Of a stretch of 64,000 bases of DNA, positions 24,060 to 34,395 are shown piece by piece. How positions within the stretch are numbered: position 1 is the first letter of the stretch; each line of letters begins with the position of its first letter. Under the pieces are notes generated by a model, which did no database searches, was not told where the DNA came from, and worked only from the letters and a program-made list of their open reading frames with translations. The stretch is from Alistipes_A hominis. GTDB taxonomy: Bacteria; Bacteroidota; Bacteroidia; Bacteroidales; Rikenellaceae. Where the stretch lies: positions 186,001 to 250,000 of the forward strand of contig NZ_JACOOK010000002.1 of the NCBI RefSeq assembly GCF_014288115.1, in the 5' to 3' direction. Position numbers and translations under genes: made by a program.

Positions 24060-24938
24060 TTATTCGCTGAGCCGGTACGCTTTCGGCGTCATGCCCGTAT
24101 GCTTCTTGAAAAAACGGCCGAAGAACGACGGCGTCGGGAAATTCAGGTAGTTGGCGATCTGCTGCACGGTCATCTGCGACGATTTCAACTGCGTTTTCGC
24201 ATCGAGCACGACCGTCTCGTTGATCCATTCGGTAACGGTGCGGTTGGTGGTCTTCTTAACGACCGACGACAAGTATTTAGGCGTCAGACACAACTCCCGC
24301 GCATAAAAAGCCACCGTCCGCTCCTCTTTATAATGCAGGATAATCAGGCGGATCAGCTTGCGGAAAATCTCCTCGTCGCGGGTCAGTTGCCGGTCGCTTT
24401 TCGCATATTTTTTCTGATACAGGGCGCTGATCTCGTAAAAAAGAGTCAACAGCAGGTTCTGCACGATCTCCCTACAATAACAGTGCTCCTTGCGCAGCGC
24501 TTTCTCGTACAGCAAATCGAACAGATCGAGCAGCGTTTCGGCGTCGTCCGCAGCCAGCGGCAGCACCGGAGTCTGGAAAATATACGGATAAAGCGGATTG
24601 ATCGCCTGGTAAATCCCTTTCAGGAATTCCGCGGAAAAACCGGTCATGCAAAGGCTGAAATCGTCGCTTTGGCGCGGAATATGGACGATCGTTCCCGGGA
24701 CGATGAAGATTAAATCGCCGGGACGGATTTCGGAAATTTTCAGGTTCAGCGAGATCGTACAACTCCCCGCCGTACAAATTCCGGTGCACGCACCGTAAAA
24801 CCGTACCGGCTCGGCGAAAAGAGCCGGCGCGCTCCACCTGCGGTCGGTAACCAGAAAATGATCGGTCACGTAACCGCGGCCGTCCGCCGGCCCGATTTGC
24901 GCTACGCCGATACCGGGCAATCCTTCTTTTTTCATCAT
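24060..24938 (-). CDS. AraC-family transcriptional regulator
   Basis: A 292-residue regulator: an N-terminal cupin-type sensing domain (~20-170) and a C-terminal double helix-turn-helix (~190-292). The second HTH is typical: MTVQQIANYLNFPTPSFFGRFFKKHTGMTPKAYR. The effector cannot be read. It is divergent from the ATP synthase operon but need not control it. The -33/-7 pair at 24973-25003 drives this gene. MKKEGLPG four bases in is an alternative start. Confidence 0.9.
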   Translation of the reverse strand: MMKKEGLPGIGVAQIGPADGRGYVTDHFLVTDRRWSAPALFAEPVRFYGACTGICTAGSCTISLNLKISEIRPGDLIFIVPGTIVHIPRQSDDFSLCMTGFSAEFLKGIYQAINPLYPYIFQTPVLPLAADDAETLLDLFDLLYEKALRKEHCYCREIVQNLLLTLFYEISALYQKKYAKSDRQLTRDEEIFRKLIRLIILHYKEERTVAFYARELCLTPKYLSSVVKKTTNRTVTEWINETVVLDAKTQLKSSQMTVQQIANYLNFPTPSFFGRFFKKHTGMTPKAYRLSE

Positions 24939-24972
24939 CTTCGCACAACGGCATAAATGTGCCGGACAGGGG

Positions 24973-25003
24973 CAAAGATAACAAACCGGCGGAACTCCGA
25001 CAA
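24973..25003 (-). promoter_or_regulatory. promoter of the AraC-family gene
   Basis: On the minus strand, TTG (25001-25003) and a perfect TATCTTTG (24973-24980) are separated by 20 nt, matching the Bacteroidota consensus. The predicted start is about 30 nt upstream of the ATG at 24938. Confidence 0.65.
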
Positions 25004-25081
25004 GGAGAAAAAAAGGTAGTAAAAAAGAAATTTAGGACATTAATGCCGTGGATCGGGACTTTTTTGATCCGTTCAACTCCG

Positions 25082-25089
25082 TACCTTTG
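25082..25089 (+). promoter_or_regulatory. -7 box for the ATP synthase operon
   Basis: TACCTTTG matches TAnnTTTG 29 nt upstream of the atpD ATG. A TTTG at 25063-25066 is only 15 nt upstream, short of the usual 19-21, so the -33 element is weak. Confidence 0.55.
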
Positions 25090-25117
25090 AAATGTTTTTT
25101 TTAATTGGAAAAAAGTT

Positions 25118-26662
25118 ATGGAATCGGAAAACATATCGAACACGGCCCATCCGTCGCAGATTACAGGTCGCATTTCGCAGATTATCGGCCCCGTGGTGGA
25201 CGTGGCGTTCGAAGGCCCCGAAAACGAGGTCGTTCTGCCCAGCATCCACGACGCCATGCAGATCCGGCGCGACAACGGAAAAATCCTGATCGTCGAAGTA
25301 CAGCAGCACATCGGTGAAAACACCGTGCGCACCGTCGCGATGGACAGCACCGACGGCCTGCGCCGGGGAATGGAAGCGGTATCGCACTTCAGCCCGATTA
25401 CCATGCCGGTCGGCGAGCAGATCAAAGGGCGGCTGATGAACGTCGTGGGCGATGCGATCGACGGCATGAAGCCGCTCGACGAAAAAGGGGCTTACCCGAT
25501 CCACCGCGAACCCCCGAAATTCGACGAACTGACCACCGTGCAGGAAGTGCTCTACACCGGTATCAAGGTGATCGACCTGCTCGAACCCTATTCGAAAGGC
25601 GGTAAGATCGGACTGTTCGGCGGCGCAGGCGTCGGCAAGACCGTGCTGATCATGGAACTGATTAACAACATCGCCAAGAAACACCACGGCTTTTCGGTTT
25701 TCGCAGGCGTCGGCGAGCGTACCCGCGAGGGCAACGACTTGCTGCGCGAAATGATCGAATCGGGCGTGATCCGCTACGGCGAGGCGTTCAAGGAGAGCAT
25801 GGAAAAAGGCGAATGGGATCTGTCGAAGGTGGATTACAAGGAGGTCGAGAAATCGCAGGCCACGCTGGTGTTCGGACAGATGAACGAACCTCCCGGAGCC
25901 CGCTCTTCGGTGGCGCTGTCGGGGCTAACCGTAGCCGAATCGTTCCGCGACGCGGGAACCGGAACCAAGGACATCCTGTTCTTCATCGACAATATTTTCC
26001 GTTTCACGCAGGCGGGCTCCGAAGTATCGGCGCTGCTCGGACGTATGCCGTCGGCCGTGGGTTACCAGCCGACGCTGGCCACCGAAATGGGCGCGATGCA
26101 GGAGCGGATCACCTCGACGAAAAAAGGTTCGATTACCTCCGTACAGGCCGTTTACGTGCCGGCGGACGACCTGACCGACCCGGCCCCGGCGACCACGTTC
26201 ACGCACCTGGACGCCACCACCGTACTGAGCCGCAAGATCACCGAGCTGGGGATCTACCCGGCCGTCGATCCGCTCGAATCGACTTCGCGCATCCTCGATC
26301 CGCTGGTGGTCGGCAAGGAACACTACGAAACCGCGCAGCGCGTAAAACAGATCCTTCAGCGCAACAAGGAGTTGCAGGACATCATATCGATCCTCGGCAT
26401 GGAGGAGCTCTCGGACGAAGACCGGCAGACCGTGAACCGAGCGCGCCGCGTACAGCGTTTTCTGTCGCAGCCGTTCACCGTGGCCGAACAGTTCACCGGC
26501 GTACCGGGCGTGATGGTCACCATCGAGGAGACGATCCGCGGGTTCAAAATGATCCTCGACGGCGAAGTCGATTACCTGCCCGAGCCGGCCTTCCTGAATG
26601 TCGGAACGATCGACGAAGCGATCGAAAAAGGTAAAAAACTGTTAGCACAGGCTGCCGTATGA
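25118..26662 (+). CDS. atpD: F1 ATP synthase subunit beta
   Basis: Catalytic subunit of the F1 rotor-driven ATP synthase. The 514-residue protein has P-loop GGAGVGKT (~168), the catalytic GERTREG region, FIDNIFRFTQAG and the C-terminal ATP-synthase beta fold. Length is in the expected range with a short N-terminal extension. It leads the operon in the Bacteroidota order (beta and epsilon before the membrane sector) and overlaps atpC by four bases (ATGA). Confidence 0.97.
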   Translation: MESENISNTAHPSQITGRISQIIGPVVDVAFEGPENEVVLPSIHDAMQIRRDNGKILIVEVQQHIGENTVRTVAMDSTDGLRRGMEAVSHFSPITMPVGEQIKGRLMNVVGDAIDGMKPLDEKGAYPIHREPPKFDELTTVQEVLYTGIKVIDLLEPYSKGGKIGLFGGAGVGKTVLIMELINNIAKKHHGFSVFAGVGERTREGNDLLREMIESGVIRYGEAFKESMEKGEWDLSKVDYKEVEKSQATLVFGQMNEPPGARSSVALSGLTVAESFRDAGTGTKDILFFIDNIFRFTQAGSEVSALLGRMPSAVGYQPTLATEMGAMQERITSTKKGSITSVQAVYVPADDLTDPAPATTFTHLDATTVLSRKITELGIYPAVDPLESTSRILDPLVVGKEHYETAQRVKQILQRNKELQDIISILGMEELSDEDRQTVNRARRVQRFLSQPFTVAEQFTGVPGVMVTIEETIRGFKMILDGEVDYLPEPAFLNVGTIDEAIEKGKKLLAQAAV

Positions 26663-26901
26663 CCCTCGAGATCTTATCCCCCGAACGGACGCTTTACAGC
26701 GGAGAAGTTGAGCGCGTAACGCTGCCGGGAGCGCTCGGCGAGTTCACCGTGCTCAGAAGACACGCTCCGATCATCTCCGCCCTCGTCAAAGGGGAGGTCA
26801 AATACCTGCTCAAAGACGGCAAAGAAGAAAAAGTGGCGATCGCGAGCGGTTTTGCGGAAGTGAAAAAAGACAAAGTGTCGGTCTGCGTCGAAAGCGTCTG
26901 A
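26659..26901 (+). CDS. atpC: F1 ATP synthase subunit epsilon
   Basis: The 80-residue protein matches the N-terminal beta-sandwich of epsilon: LEILSPERTLYSGEVERVTLPGALGEFTVLRRHAPIISAL. The C-terminal inhibitory helix domain of longer homologs is missing, as in other Bacteroidota. It starts inside the atpD stop (ATGA), so translation is coupled. Confidence 0.93.
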   Translation: MTLEILSPERTLYSGEVERVTLPGALGEFTVLRRHAPIISALVKGEVKYLLKDGKEEKVAIASGFAEVKKDKVSVCVESV

Positions 26902-26957
26902 CGACAGAAAAAAGAAAACACGGGGAAGCGTCGGGCTTTCTCAAACGACTGGAAAAA

Positions 26958-27365
26958 ATGGAAAACGGGGAACGTAAATTTAAAAGGCATTACGTGATCG
27001 GGCTGACCCTCCTGACACTGATTTCGGGCTGGGGCGGCGCGGCGCTGATGCTGGGCGCTTACCCGAAACATTATGTGGAATGGCTGCCGTACATGCCGCT
27101 GTTTTTCTATTTCTGGGGGCTGATTTTCGTGGCGCTTTTCCGCCGCAACACCGGGCGGAAAATGACGCGACTGTTCCTCGGCATGAAAGTGGCGAAAATG
27201 TTGCTTTTCGTTCTGCTGATCGGGCTTTACACGTCGCTGGTGGATGTTCGCAATACGGAGTTCGTCGTGACGTTTCTCGCCTACTACCTGATTTTCCTGC
27301 TATTCGAAACGGTGTTTTTCTGGCACTATGAAAACAAATTGAAAAAAAACGAAGGGAATGAATAG
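26958..27365 (+). CDS. four-TM AtpI-like protein of the ATP synthase operon
   Basis: A 135-residue membrane protein with four hydrophobic stretches (VIGLTLLTLISGWGGAAL, MPLFFYFWGLIFVALF, MLLFVLLIGLYTSL, TFLAYYLIFLLFETVFFW) and a Lys-rich tail. Its place between atpC and atpB matches the AtpI position, which in other bacteria carries an assembly factor for the c-ring; the sequence itself does not show that identity. It overlaps the atpB start by eight bases, so translation is coupled. Confidence 0.7.
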   Translation: MENGERKFKRHYVIGLTLLTLISGWGGAALMLGAYPKHYVEWLPYMPLFFYFWGLIFVALFRRNTGRKMTRLFLGMKVAKMLLFVLLIGLYTSLVDVRNTEFVVTFLAYYLIFLLFETVFFWHYENKLKKNEGNE

Positions 27366-28434
27366 TTTACGACATATCGTTGCCATCGTGTGTCTGCTGC
27401 TGTTCGGGATCGCGAAACCCGCAGCGGCGGAAGACCTGCCCAAAGGCGAGGATGCAGACGTGAAGGAGATCGTTTTCGGACACATCGGCGACGCTTACGG
27501 ATGGCACATCACGACCTGGGGCGAAACGCACGTGACGGTTCCGCTGCCGGTGATCGTTCGCAGCAAGACCGGACACTGGAACGTATTCTCATCGTCGCGC
27601 CTGGAACATGGGGAATATAACGGCTATTACATCGCGCAGGACGGCCCGTACGCCGGCAAGATCGTCGAACGCATCAACGGACAGGAGATGCGCCCGCTCG
27701 ACCTGTCGATCACGAAGACGGTGTTCGCGTTGCTGCTGAACAGCCTGATCCTCGTCTGCATCGTACTCGGCGTCGCACGGTGGTACCGCAAACGCACAGT
27801 CGAAACGGCCGCGCCGGGCGGATTCGTCGGAGCGATGGAAATGTTCGTGATGATGATCCACGACGACCTGATCAAAAGCTGCGTCGGGAAAGATTACAAA
27901 CGGTTCGCGCCGTACCTGCTGACCGTCTTCTTCTTCATCTTCATCAACAACATCATGGGGCTGATCCCGATTTTCCCCGGAGGGGCCAACGTGACCGGCA
28001 ATATCGCAATCACGATGGTGTTGGCGTTGTGCACATTCGTCGCCGTGAATCTGTTCGGGACGCGCGAATACTGGAAAGAGATTTTCTGGCCGGAGGTTCC
28101 CGTATGGCTCAAATGTCCGGTTCCGATGATGCCGGCGATCGAACTGGTCGGTATTTTCACGAAGCCGTTCGCGCTGATGATCCGTCTGTTCGCCAACATG
28201 ATGGCCGGACACGCGGTGATCCTGAGTCTCACGTGCCTGGTATTCGTCACGGTCAGCATGGGCCCGGCCGTCAACGGATCGATGACAGTGGTATCGGTAT
28301 TGTTCTGCATCTTCATGAACCTGCTGGAACTTCTGGTGGCGTTTATCCAGGCCTACGTATTCACGATGCTGTCGGCCGTATTCATCGGCCTGGCGCGCGT
28401 GGAGCACCATAAAACCGAAGAAGCGGAAATTTAA
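27358..28434 (+). CDS. atpB: Fo ATP synthase subunit a
   Basis: Proton half-channel of the Fo sector. The 358-residue protein begins with a signal-peptide-like segment (MNSLRHIVAIVCLLLFGIAKPAAA), then an extracytoplasmic stretch of about 100 residues, then five to six membrane helices. The conserved Arg lies in AFAL-MIRLFANMMAGH. The long N-terminal periplasmic extension is a known Bacteroidota feature. It follows the AtpI-like gene by an 8-bp overlap and precedes atpE by 58 bp. Confidence 0.95.
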   Translation: MNSLRHIVAIVCLLLFGIAKPAAAEDLPKGEDADVKEIVFGHIGDAYGWHITTWGETHVTVPLPVIVRSKTGHWNVFSSSRLEHGEYNGYYIAQDGPYAGKIVERINGQEMRPLDLSITKTVFALLLNSLILVCIVLGVARWYRKRTVETAAPGGFVGAMEMFVMMIHDDLIKSCVGKDYKRFAPYLLTVFFFIFINNIMGLIPIFPGGANVTGNIAITMVLALCTFVAVNLFGTREYWKEIFWPEVPVWLKCPVPMMPAIELVGIFTKPFALMIRLFANMMAGHAVILSLTCLVFVTVSMGPAVNGSMTVVSVLFCIFMNLLELLVAFIQAYVFTMLSAVFIGLARVEHHKTEEAEI

Positions 28435-28492
28435 TCCGGATACGGAATTTCAAAAAGTTACTAATTCAAATAACAATTAAAAACCTAAAGTT

Positions 28493-28741
28493 ATGTTACT
28501 TACATTATTGTTACAGGTTGCAGCAGAATTGAGCCTCGGAAAACTGGGCGCAGCGATCGGCGCCGGTCTGGCCGCCATCGGAGCAGGTATCGGTATCGGT
28601 AAGATCGGCGGATCGGCGATGGAAGCCATCGCACGCCAGCCGGAAGCTTCGAACGATATCCGTACGAATATGATCATCATCGCGGCGCTGGTCGAAGGCG
28701 TTGCGCTGTTTGCCGTGGTCGTTTGTTTCCTCGCGCTTTAA
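28493..28741 (+). CDS. atpE: Fo ATP synthase subunit c
   Basis: The 82-residue proteolipid forms the rotor ring. Two hydrophobic helices flank a polar loop (ARQPEASNDIRTNM), with ion-binding Glu in helix 2 (AALVEGVALFAVV). A-rich leader (58 nt) upstream probably boosts translation, since c is needed in multiple copies. The absence of the Q/ES pair of sodium-type rings suggests proton coupling, but this is an inference. Confidence 0.96.
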   Translation: MLLTLLLQVAAELSLGKLGAAIGAGLAAIGAGIGIGKIGGSAMEAIARQPEASNDIRTNMIIIAALVEGVALFAVVVCFLAL

Positions 28742-28759
28742 TCCTAAATCCGGAAAGCG

Positions 28760-29263
28760 ATGGGACTCTTACAACCCGAATCGGGCCTCCTGTTTTGGAT
28801 GCTGCTGTCGTTCATCGTCGTTTTCGTGATCCTGGCCAAATACGGTTTCCCGGTTATCACGAAGATGGTCGAGGAGCGTAGGGTTTTCGTCGAAAAGTCT
28901 CTGGAAGCGGCCAAAGAGGCAAAAGCCCAACTGGACAATATCAAAACCGAAAGCGAAGCCCTGCTGCAGCAAGCGCGCGAAGATCAGATGAAAATCCTGA
29001 ACGAAGCCGCCGCCGCCAAGGAACGTATCATCAGCGAGGCGAAGGGACAGGCGCAGGCCGAAGCCCAGAAACAACTCGAAGAGGCGAAACGCCAGATACG
29101 GCTTGAGAAAGAGGCCGCCGTACGCGAAGTACGCAGCCAGATCGCGATGCTGTCGGTCGATATCGCCGAAAAAGTGATCCGTAACAAGCTGGACAACACC
29201 CCGGCGCAGATGTCGATGATCGACCGACTGCTCGAGGAGATGCCCGACATGAAACAGTCGTAG
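28760..29263 (+). CDS. atpF: Fo ATP synthase subunit b
   Basis: Stator stalk subunit: an N-terminal membrane helix (LLFWMLLSFIVVFVILAKYGF) and a long coiled-coil rich in Glu, Ala, Lys and Gln (~35-150). The 167-residue size is normal. It starts 18 bp after atpE and ends 3 bp before atpH. Confidence 0.95.
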   Translation: MGLLQPESGLLFWMLLSFIVVFVILAKYGFPVITKMVEERRVFVEKSLEAAKEAKAQLDNIKTESEALLQQAREDQMKILNEAAAAKERIISEAKGQAQAEAQKQLEEAKRQIRLEKEAAVREVRSQIAMLSVDIAEKVIRNKLDNTPAQMSMIDRLLEEMPDMKQS

Positions 29264-29266
29264 CGT

Positions 29267-29821
29267 ATGAACACAGGAATGATCCCGGTACGGTATGCCA
29301 AAGCGTTGCTGGAGTTCGCGTATGAAAAAAAATGCGCGGAACAGGTGTACGCCGAGATGTCCGCCGTGGCCGGAAGTTTCGAACGCGAACACGCGCTGCG
29401 CCGGGTACTGGATAATCCCGTACTGCCGGTCGACAAGAAAACGGAACTGATCCGTACCGCGGGCGGAGGACGAACGAGCGAAGTATTCGACCGGTTCGTG
29501 TGGCTCGTGCTGCACAACCGCAGGGAACGTTACTTGCAATCGATCAGCCTGATGTACCTCGATCTGTACCGCAAACTGAACCGCATCAGCACCGGCAGGC
29601 TGGAAACGGCCGTACCCGTAACCCCCGAAACCGAACGGAAGATCATCGACCTGATCGCCTCCGAAACGAACGGGAAGGTGGAACTCAAAACGTCCGTCAG
29701 ACCGGAATTGCTCGGCGGGTTCGTTTTCGAAATGGACTCGGAACGGCTGGACGCCAGTATTGCGACGCAACTGCGCAATATCAAGAAACAATTCGTCGAA
29801 AAGAACAAACGGATTGTATAG
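29267..29821 (+). CDS. atpH: F1 ATP synthase subunit delta
   Basis: The 184-residue delta subunit links stator b to the F1 head. The N-terminal six-helix bundle begins IPVRYAKALLEFAYEKKCAE, a strong family signature, and the C-terminus contains LLGGFVFEMDSERLDASIATQLRNIKK. It starts 3 bp after atpF and ends 27 bp before atpA. Confidence 0.93.
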   Translation: MNTGMIPVRYAKALLEFAYEKKCAEQVYAEMSAVAGSFEREHALRRVLDNPVLPVDKKTELIRTAGGGRTSEVFDRFVWLVLHNRRERYLQSISLMYLDLYRKLNRISTGRLETAVPVTPETERKIIDLIASETNGKVELKTSVRPELLGGFVFEMDSERLDASIATQLRNIKKQFVEKNKRIV

Positions 29822-29848
29822 TGTTTTTAATCAGTAAACAAAGAAGGT

Positions 29849-31429
<1,581 letters not shown>

Positions 31430-31432
31430 GTC

Positions 31433-32299
31433 ATGGCATCGCTGAAAGAGGTCAAGGGAAGAATCGCGTCGGTCAACAGTACGCTGAAAATCACGTCGGC
31501 CATGAAAATGGTAGCGTCGGCCAAGTTGCACCGCGCGCAGGGAGCCATCGAAAACATGCTCCCCTACGAGCGGAAGCTGAACGGCATCCTCTCGGGATTC
31601 CTGTCGGCCGAAGGTTCGGTCAGTTCTCCCTTTGCCGAAAAGAGGGAAGTGCAGCGGGTGGCCATCGTGGCCGTTTCGTCGAACTCGTCGCTCTGCGGTG
31701 CATTCAACGCCAATGTCGCTAAAAAACTGCACGAAACGATCGCCTCTTACGGCAAGCTGAAACGGGAAAACATTCTGATCTTCCCGATCGGGAAAAAAAT
31801 CGCCGAAGCGACCCGCAAAGAGGGTTTCGAACCGCAGGGCGATTACCAGAAAATGGCTGAGAAACCGACTTACAAAGAAACTTCCGATCTAGCCGCCCGG
31901 TTGATGAAGATGTTCGCAAATCACGAGATCGACCGCGTCGAACTGATATACAACCATTTCAAAAGCACGGCCGTACAGGTGCTGACGCGCGAGGAATACC
32001 TGCCGATCGACACCGAACAGCAGAAAGGGAAAGGTCTGAGCACGGATTATATCGTCGAACCGGATCGCGAGACGGTCGTCAACACGCTGATCCCGCAGGT
32101 GCTGGGGCTGAAAATTTTCACCGTGTTGCTGGATTCGAACGCCGCCGAGCATGCCGCCCGGACAATCGCCATGCAAATGGCGACGGACAATGCGATCGAA
32201 CTGATCCAGGAACTTACGATCCAGTATAACAAAACACGCCAGCAGTTGATTACGAACGAACTGCTCGATATGATGGGAAGCGAAATCGGCAACGACTGA
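31433..32299 (+). CDS. atpG: F1 ATP synthase subunit gamma
   Basis: Central rotor shaft, 288 residues. The N-terminal coiled-coil contains ASLKEVKGRIASVNSTLKITSAMKMVASAKL; the C-terminal helix has MQMATDNAIELIQELTIQYNKTRQQLITNEL, the classic family end. It closes the operon, which ends in the terminator at 32323-32353. Confidence 0.96.
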   Translation: MASLKEVKGRIASVNSTLKITSAMKMVASAKLHRAQGAIENMLPYERKLNGILSGFLSAEGSVSSPFAEKREVQRVAIVAVSSNSSLCGAFNANVAKKLHETIASYGKLKRENILIFPIGKKIAEATRKEGFEPQGDYQKMAEKPTYKETSDLAARLMKMFANHEIDRVELIYNHFKSTAVQVLTREEYLPIDTEQQKGKGLSTDYIVEPDRETVVNTLIPQVLGLKIFTVLLDSNAAEHAARTIAMQMATDNAIELIQELTIQYNKTRQQLITNELLDMMGSEIGND

Positions 32300-32322
32300 T
32301 TTTTCGACATCGCACACCCGAC

Positions 32323-32353
32323 AAAAACGCCTTCATGCGATGAAGGCGTTTTT
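32323..32353 (+). terminator. ATP synthase operon terminator
   Basis: AAAAACGCCTTCAT, loop GCG, and the perfect reverse complement followed by T's form a 14-bp hairpin 23 nt after the atpG stop. Confidence 0.92.
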
Positions 32354-32680
32354 TATTACCCGAAAAAGCTTCGTATACACGCTGCCGACACAGTGATCGC
32401 CCCCGGCCGATCATGTTTAGCAACCGGGACGATCCCGTCGCTGCCGACCGCTTCGAATTATCGATCTTCATTTTACCCCCTAAACATCATAAGAGAAGTT
32501 CCGGCTGTCCGCCCATCTCGGAGTCGCTATAGGGGCGAAAAACGAGCCAGGTGGTAGATTTCGAACCGGAATTTCAGCCGAATAACCCCCCGCACATTTT
32601 CCGGAAAGAACATCGGCCTCAACCGGAAGTGATTTAGAACGCACTTTAATAAAAATTCTTAGTAAAAGTTTCGGCGATGT
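32354..32680. other. intergenic region, no gene supported
   Basis: About 330 bases between the atp terminator and the next promoter. A minus-strand frame at 32250-32471 overlaps atpG and the terminator and looks like noise. No RNA gene or repeat was recognised. Confidence 0.6.
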
Positions 32681-32713
32681 TTTGGCTTTTCTGGCATATT
32701 TTATATAAATTTG
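32681..32713 (+). promoter_or_regulatory. promoter of the cytochrome/oxidoreductase bicistron
   Basis: TTTG at 32681-32684 and a perfect TAAATTTG at 32706-32713 are spaced 21 nt apart. The predicted start, near 32720, leaves a leader of about 45 nt before the ATG at 32764. Confidence 0.75.
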
Positions 32714-32763
32714 TATTTAAGCTGCGGAGTGTGGCTAATTGAAAATTTTAACTATCAGTTTGT

Positions 32764-34335
32764 ATGTCCGGGAAATCCGAAAAAAAAGAGCATCAGAAAA
32801 AAATTATAGGGCTTAGCCGTAAAGGACTCATTTTAACTGTCATAGCGGCGGTTGCCGTCGGAGCGAGCATCACGATCGGATTGAACAGAGTTTACATGCA
32901 GAGTTCGACGGACGAGTCGTGCCAGTCGTGCCATGTGCACCCTCAGGCGGATAAAAGCTGGAAACTGTCGTCGCACCACAACAGCAAAAGCGGCGTAGTG
33001 ACCGGTTGCGCCGAATGCCACCTGCCCCCGAAAGGCTCTTTCAAGCATTTCACGGCCAAAGCGCGGACCGGTTTGAAAGATTTGTGGGCCTACTGGACGA
33101 AAGACAGTTCCGAATTCGACTGGGAAAGTAAAAAAGAACTGGACCACGCCGTCACGATCGTCTACAACGAATCATGCAAGGAGTGCCATCAGCAGTTGTT
33201 CCCGTCGCGGCTCAGTCAGGAAGGTATCACCGCCCATCTCTACTACGAAGAAAACGAAAAGAAACTCGACCTGCAGTGTATCAGCTGCCATCTGGACGTA
33301 GGCCATTACGATCCGAACTATACGCATGCGAAAATGCAGGGCATCCCGCAGCCCGAAGCGAAAAAAGGCGAACCGTTCACCGAAGCGGCTACCGTAACCG
33401 CATTCGAGAATTTTACCGAAACCATCCCCGGTACGACCGTATCGTTTGACATGAAAGCGATCCCCGGAGGAACTTTCGCAATGGGCAGCCCGGACGACGA
33501 ACCGTTCCGCAGGGACGACGAAGGCCCCGTAAAAAAAGTGACCGTTTCGCCGTTCTTTATCGGCGAAACCGAAGTGACCTGGGATCAGTACTGGGCTTTT
33601 TACGCCGAGACCATGTCGGAAGGACGCACGCCGCCGGAAAAGGTTTACGCCAACAATTCGAACCCGGAAGTAGACGCGATCAGCGGCCCGACCCCGCCGT
33701 TCGGCATCCCCGACCAGGGTTGGGGCAGCGGCAACCGGCCGGCCATCACGATGACCCATTACGCGGCCGAAACGTTCTGCCAGTGGTTGTCGAAAAAAAC
33801 CGGCAAGAAATACCGTCTGCCGACCGAAGCCGAATGGGAATACGCGACGCGCGGCGGAACGGAAACGCCCTACTTCTTCGCCGGCGATCCGAAGAAACTC
33901 TCCGATCAGGGCTTCTGGCGGAAATTCTTCGATGCCGACACGACCAACATAAACCGTTACGTCGTCTATACAAAAAACAGCAAGAACAAAACCCAGGAGC
34001 CGTCGTTCGTACAAGCCAACCCGTTCGGGCTTAAAAATACGCTCGGCAACGTAATGGAATACTGCTCGGACTGGTATGCCGAAGACGCCTACGCGAAAAT
34101 GCCCGACGGCGTAGTCGATCCGAAAGGCCCCGCATCGGGGAAAGAACACGTAGTGCGCGGCGGTCAGTTCTCCGACGACGCGGCGGATCTGCGATCGGCC
34201 GCCCGCGGACATACCGAGCACGACAAATGGCTGAAAACCGATCCGCAAAATCCGAAAAGTATCTGGTGGTACTCGGATATCCGCAGCATCGGGTTCCGGG
34301 TCGTATGCGAACCCGCCGAGGGTCAGCAACCGTAA
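32764..34335 (+). CDS. tetraheme NapC/NrfH-type cytochrome fused to an FGE-like (SUMF1) domain
   Basis: A 523-residue fusion. Residues ~20-42 form an inner-membrane anchor, then come four c-type heme sites CQSCH (53-57), CAECH (82-86), CKECH (138-142) and CISCH (172-176), the layout of NapC/NrfH quinol dehydrogenases. From ~235 a formylglycine-generating-enzyme-like domain follows (AIPGGTFAMGSPDDEPFRRDDEGP, EVTWDQYWAFY, YRLPTEAEWEYATRGG, GNVMEYCSDW, VVRGGQFSDDAADLRSAARG, IGFRVVC). The RGG segment near 464-483 lacks the cysteine pair that real FGE uses, so sulfatase maturation is unlikely; a structural or non-heme-metal role is more probable. It should sit in the periplasm and accept electrons from menaquinol or donate to the pool. 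It is cotranscribed with the Gfo/Idh/MocA gene 60 bp downstream. Confidence 0.85.
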   Translation: MSGKSEKKEHQKKIIGLSRKGLILTVIAAVAVGASITIGLNRVYMQSSTDESCQSCHVHPQADKSWKLSSHHNSKSGVVTGCAECHLPPKGSFKHFTAKARTGLKDLWAYWTKDSSEFDWESKKELDHAVTIVYNESCKECHQQLFPSRLSQEGITAHLYYEENEKKLDLQCISCHLDVGHYDPNYTHAKMQGIPQPEAKKGEPFTEAATVTAFENFTETIPGTTVSFDMKAIPGGTFAMGSPDDEPFRRDDEGPVKKVTVSPFFIGETEVTWDQYWAFYAETMSEGRTPPEKVYANNSNPEVDAISGPTPPFGIPDQGWGSGNRPAITMTHYAAETFCQWLSKKTGKKYRLPTEAEWEYATRGGTETPYFFAGDPKKLSDQGFWRKFFDADTTNINRYVVYTKNSKNKTQEPSFVQANPFGLKNTLGNVMEYCSDWYAEDAYAKMPDGVVDPKGPASGKEHVVRGGQFSDDAADLRSAARGHTEHDKWLKTDPQNPKSIWWYSDIRSIGFRVVCEPAEGQQP

Positions 34336-34395
34336 TCGTCAGAGCTTGTCCGACAAAAAAGAAACCAAATCAATAAAACCTAAACATTAACTATT

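Noticed and set aside
32250..32471. 73-residue minus ORF at the atpG end
   Set aside because: Crosses the atp terminator and atpG; no domain.
32764..34335. Calling the fusion a sulfatase-maturating FGE
   Set aside because: The catalytic cysteine pair is absent and no sulfatase gene is near.
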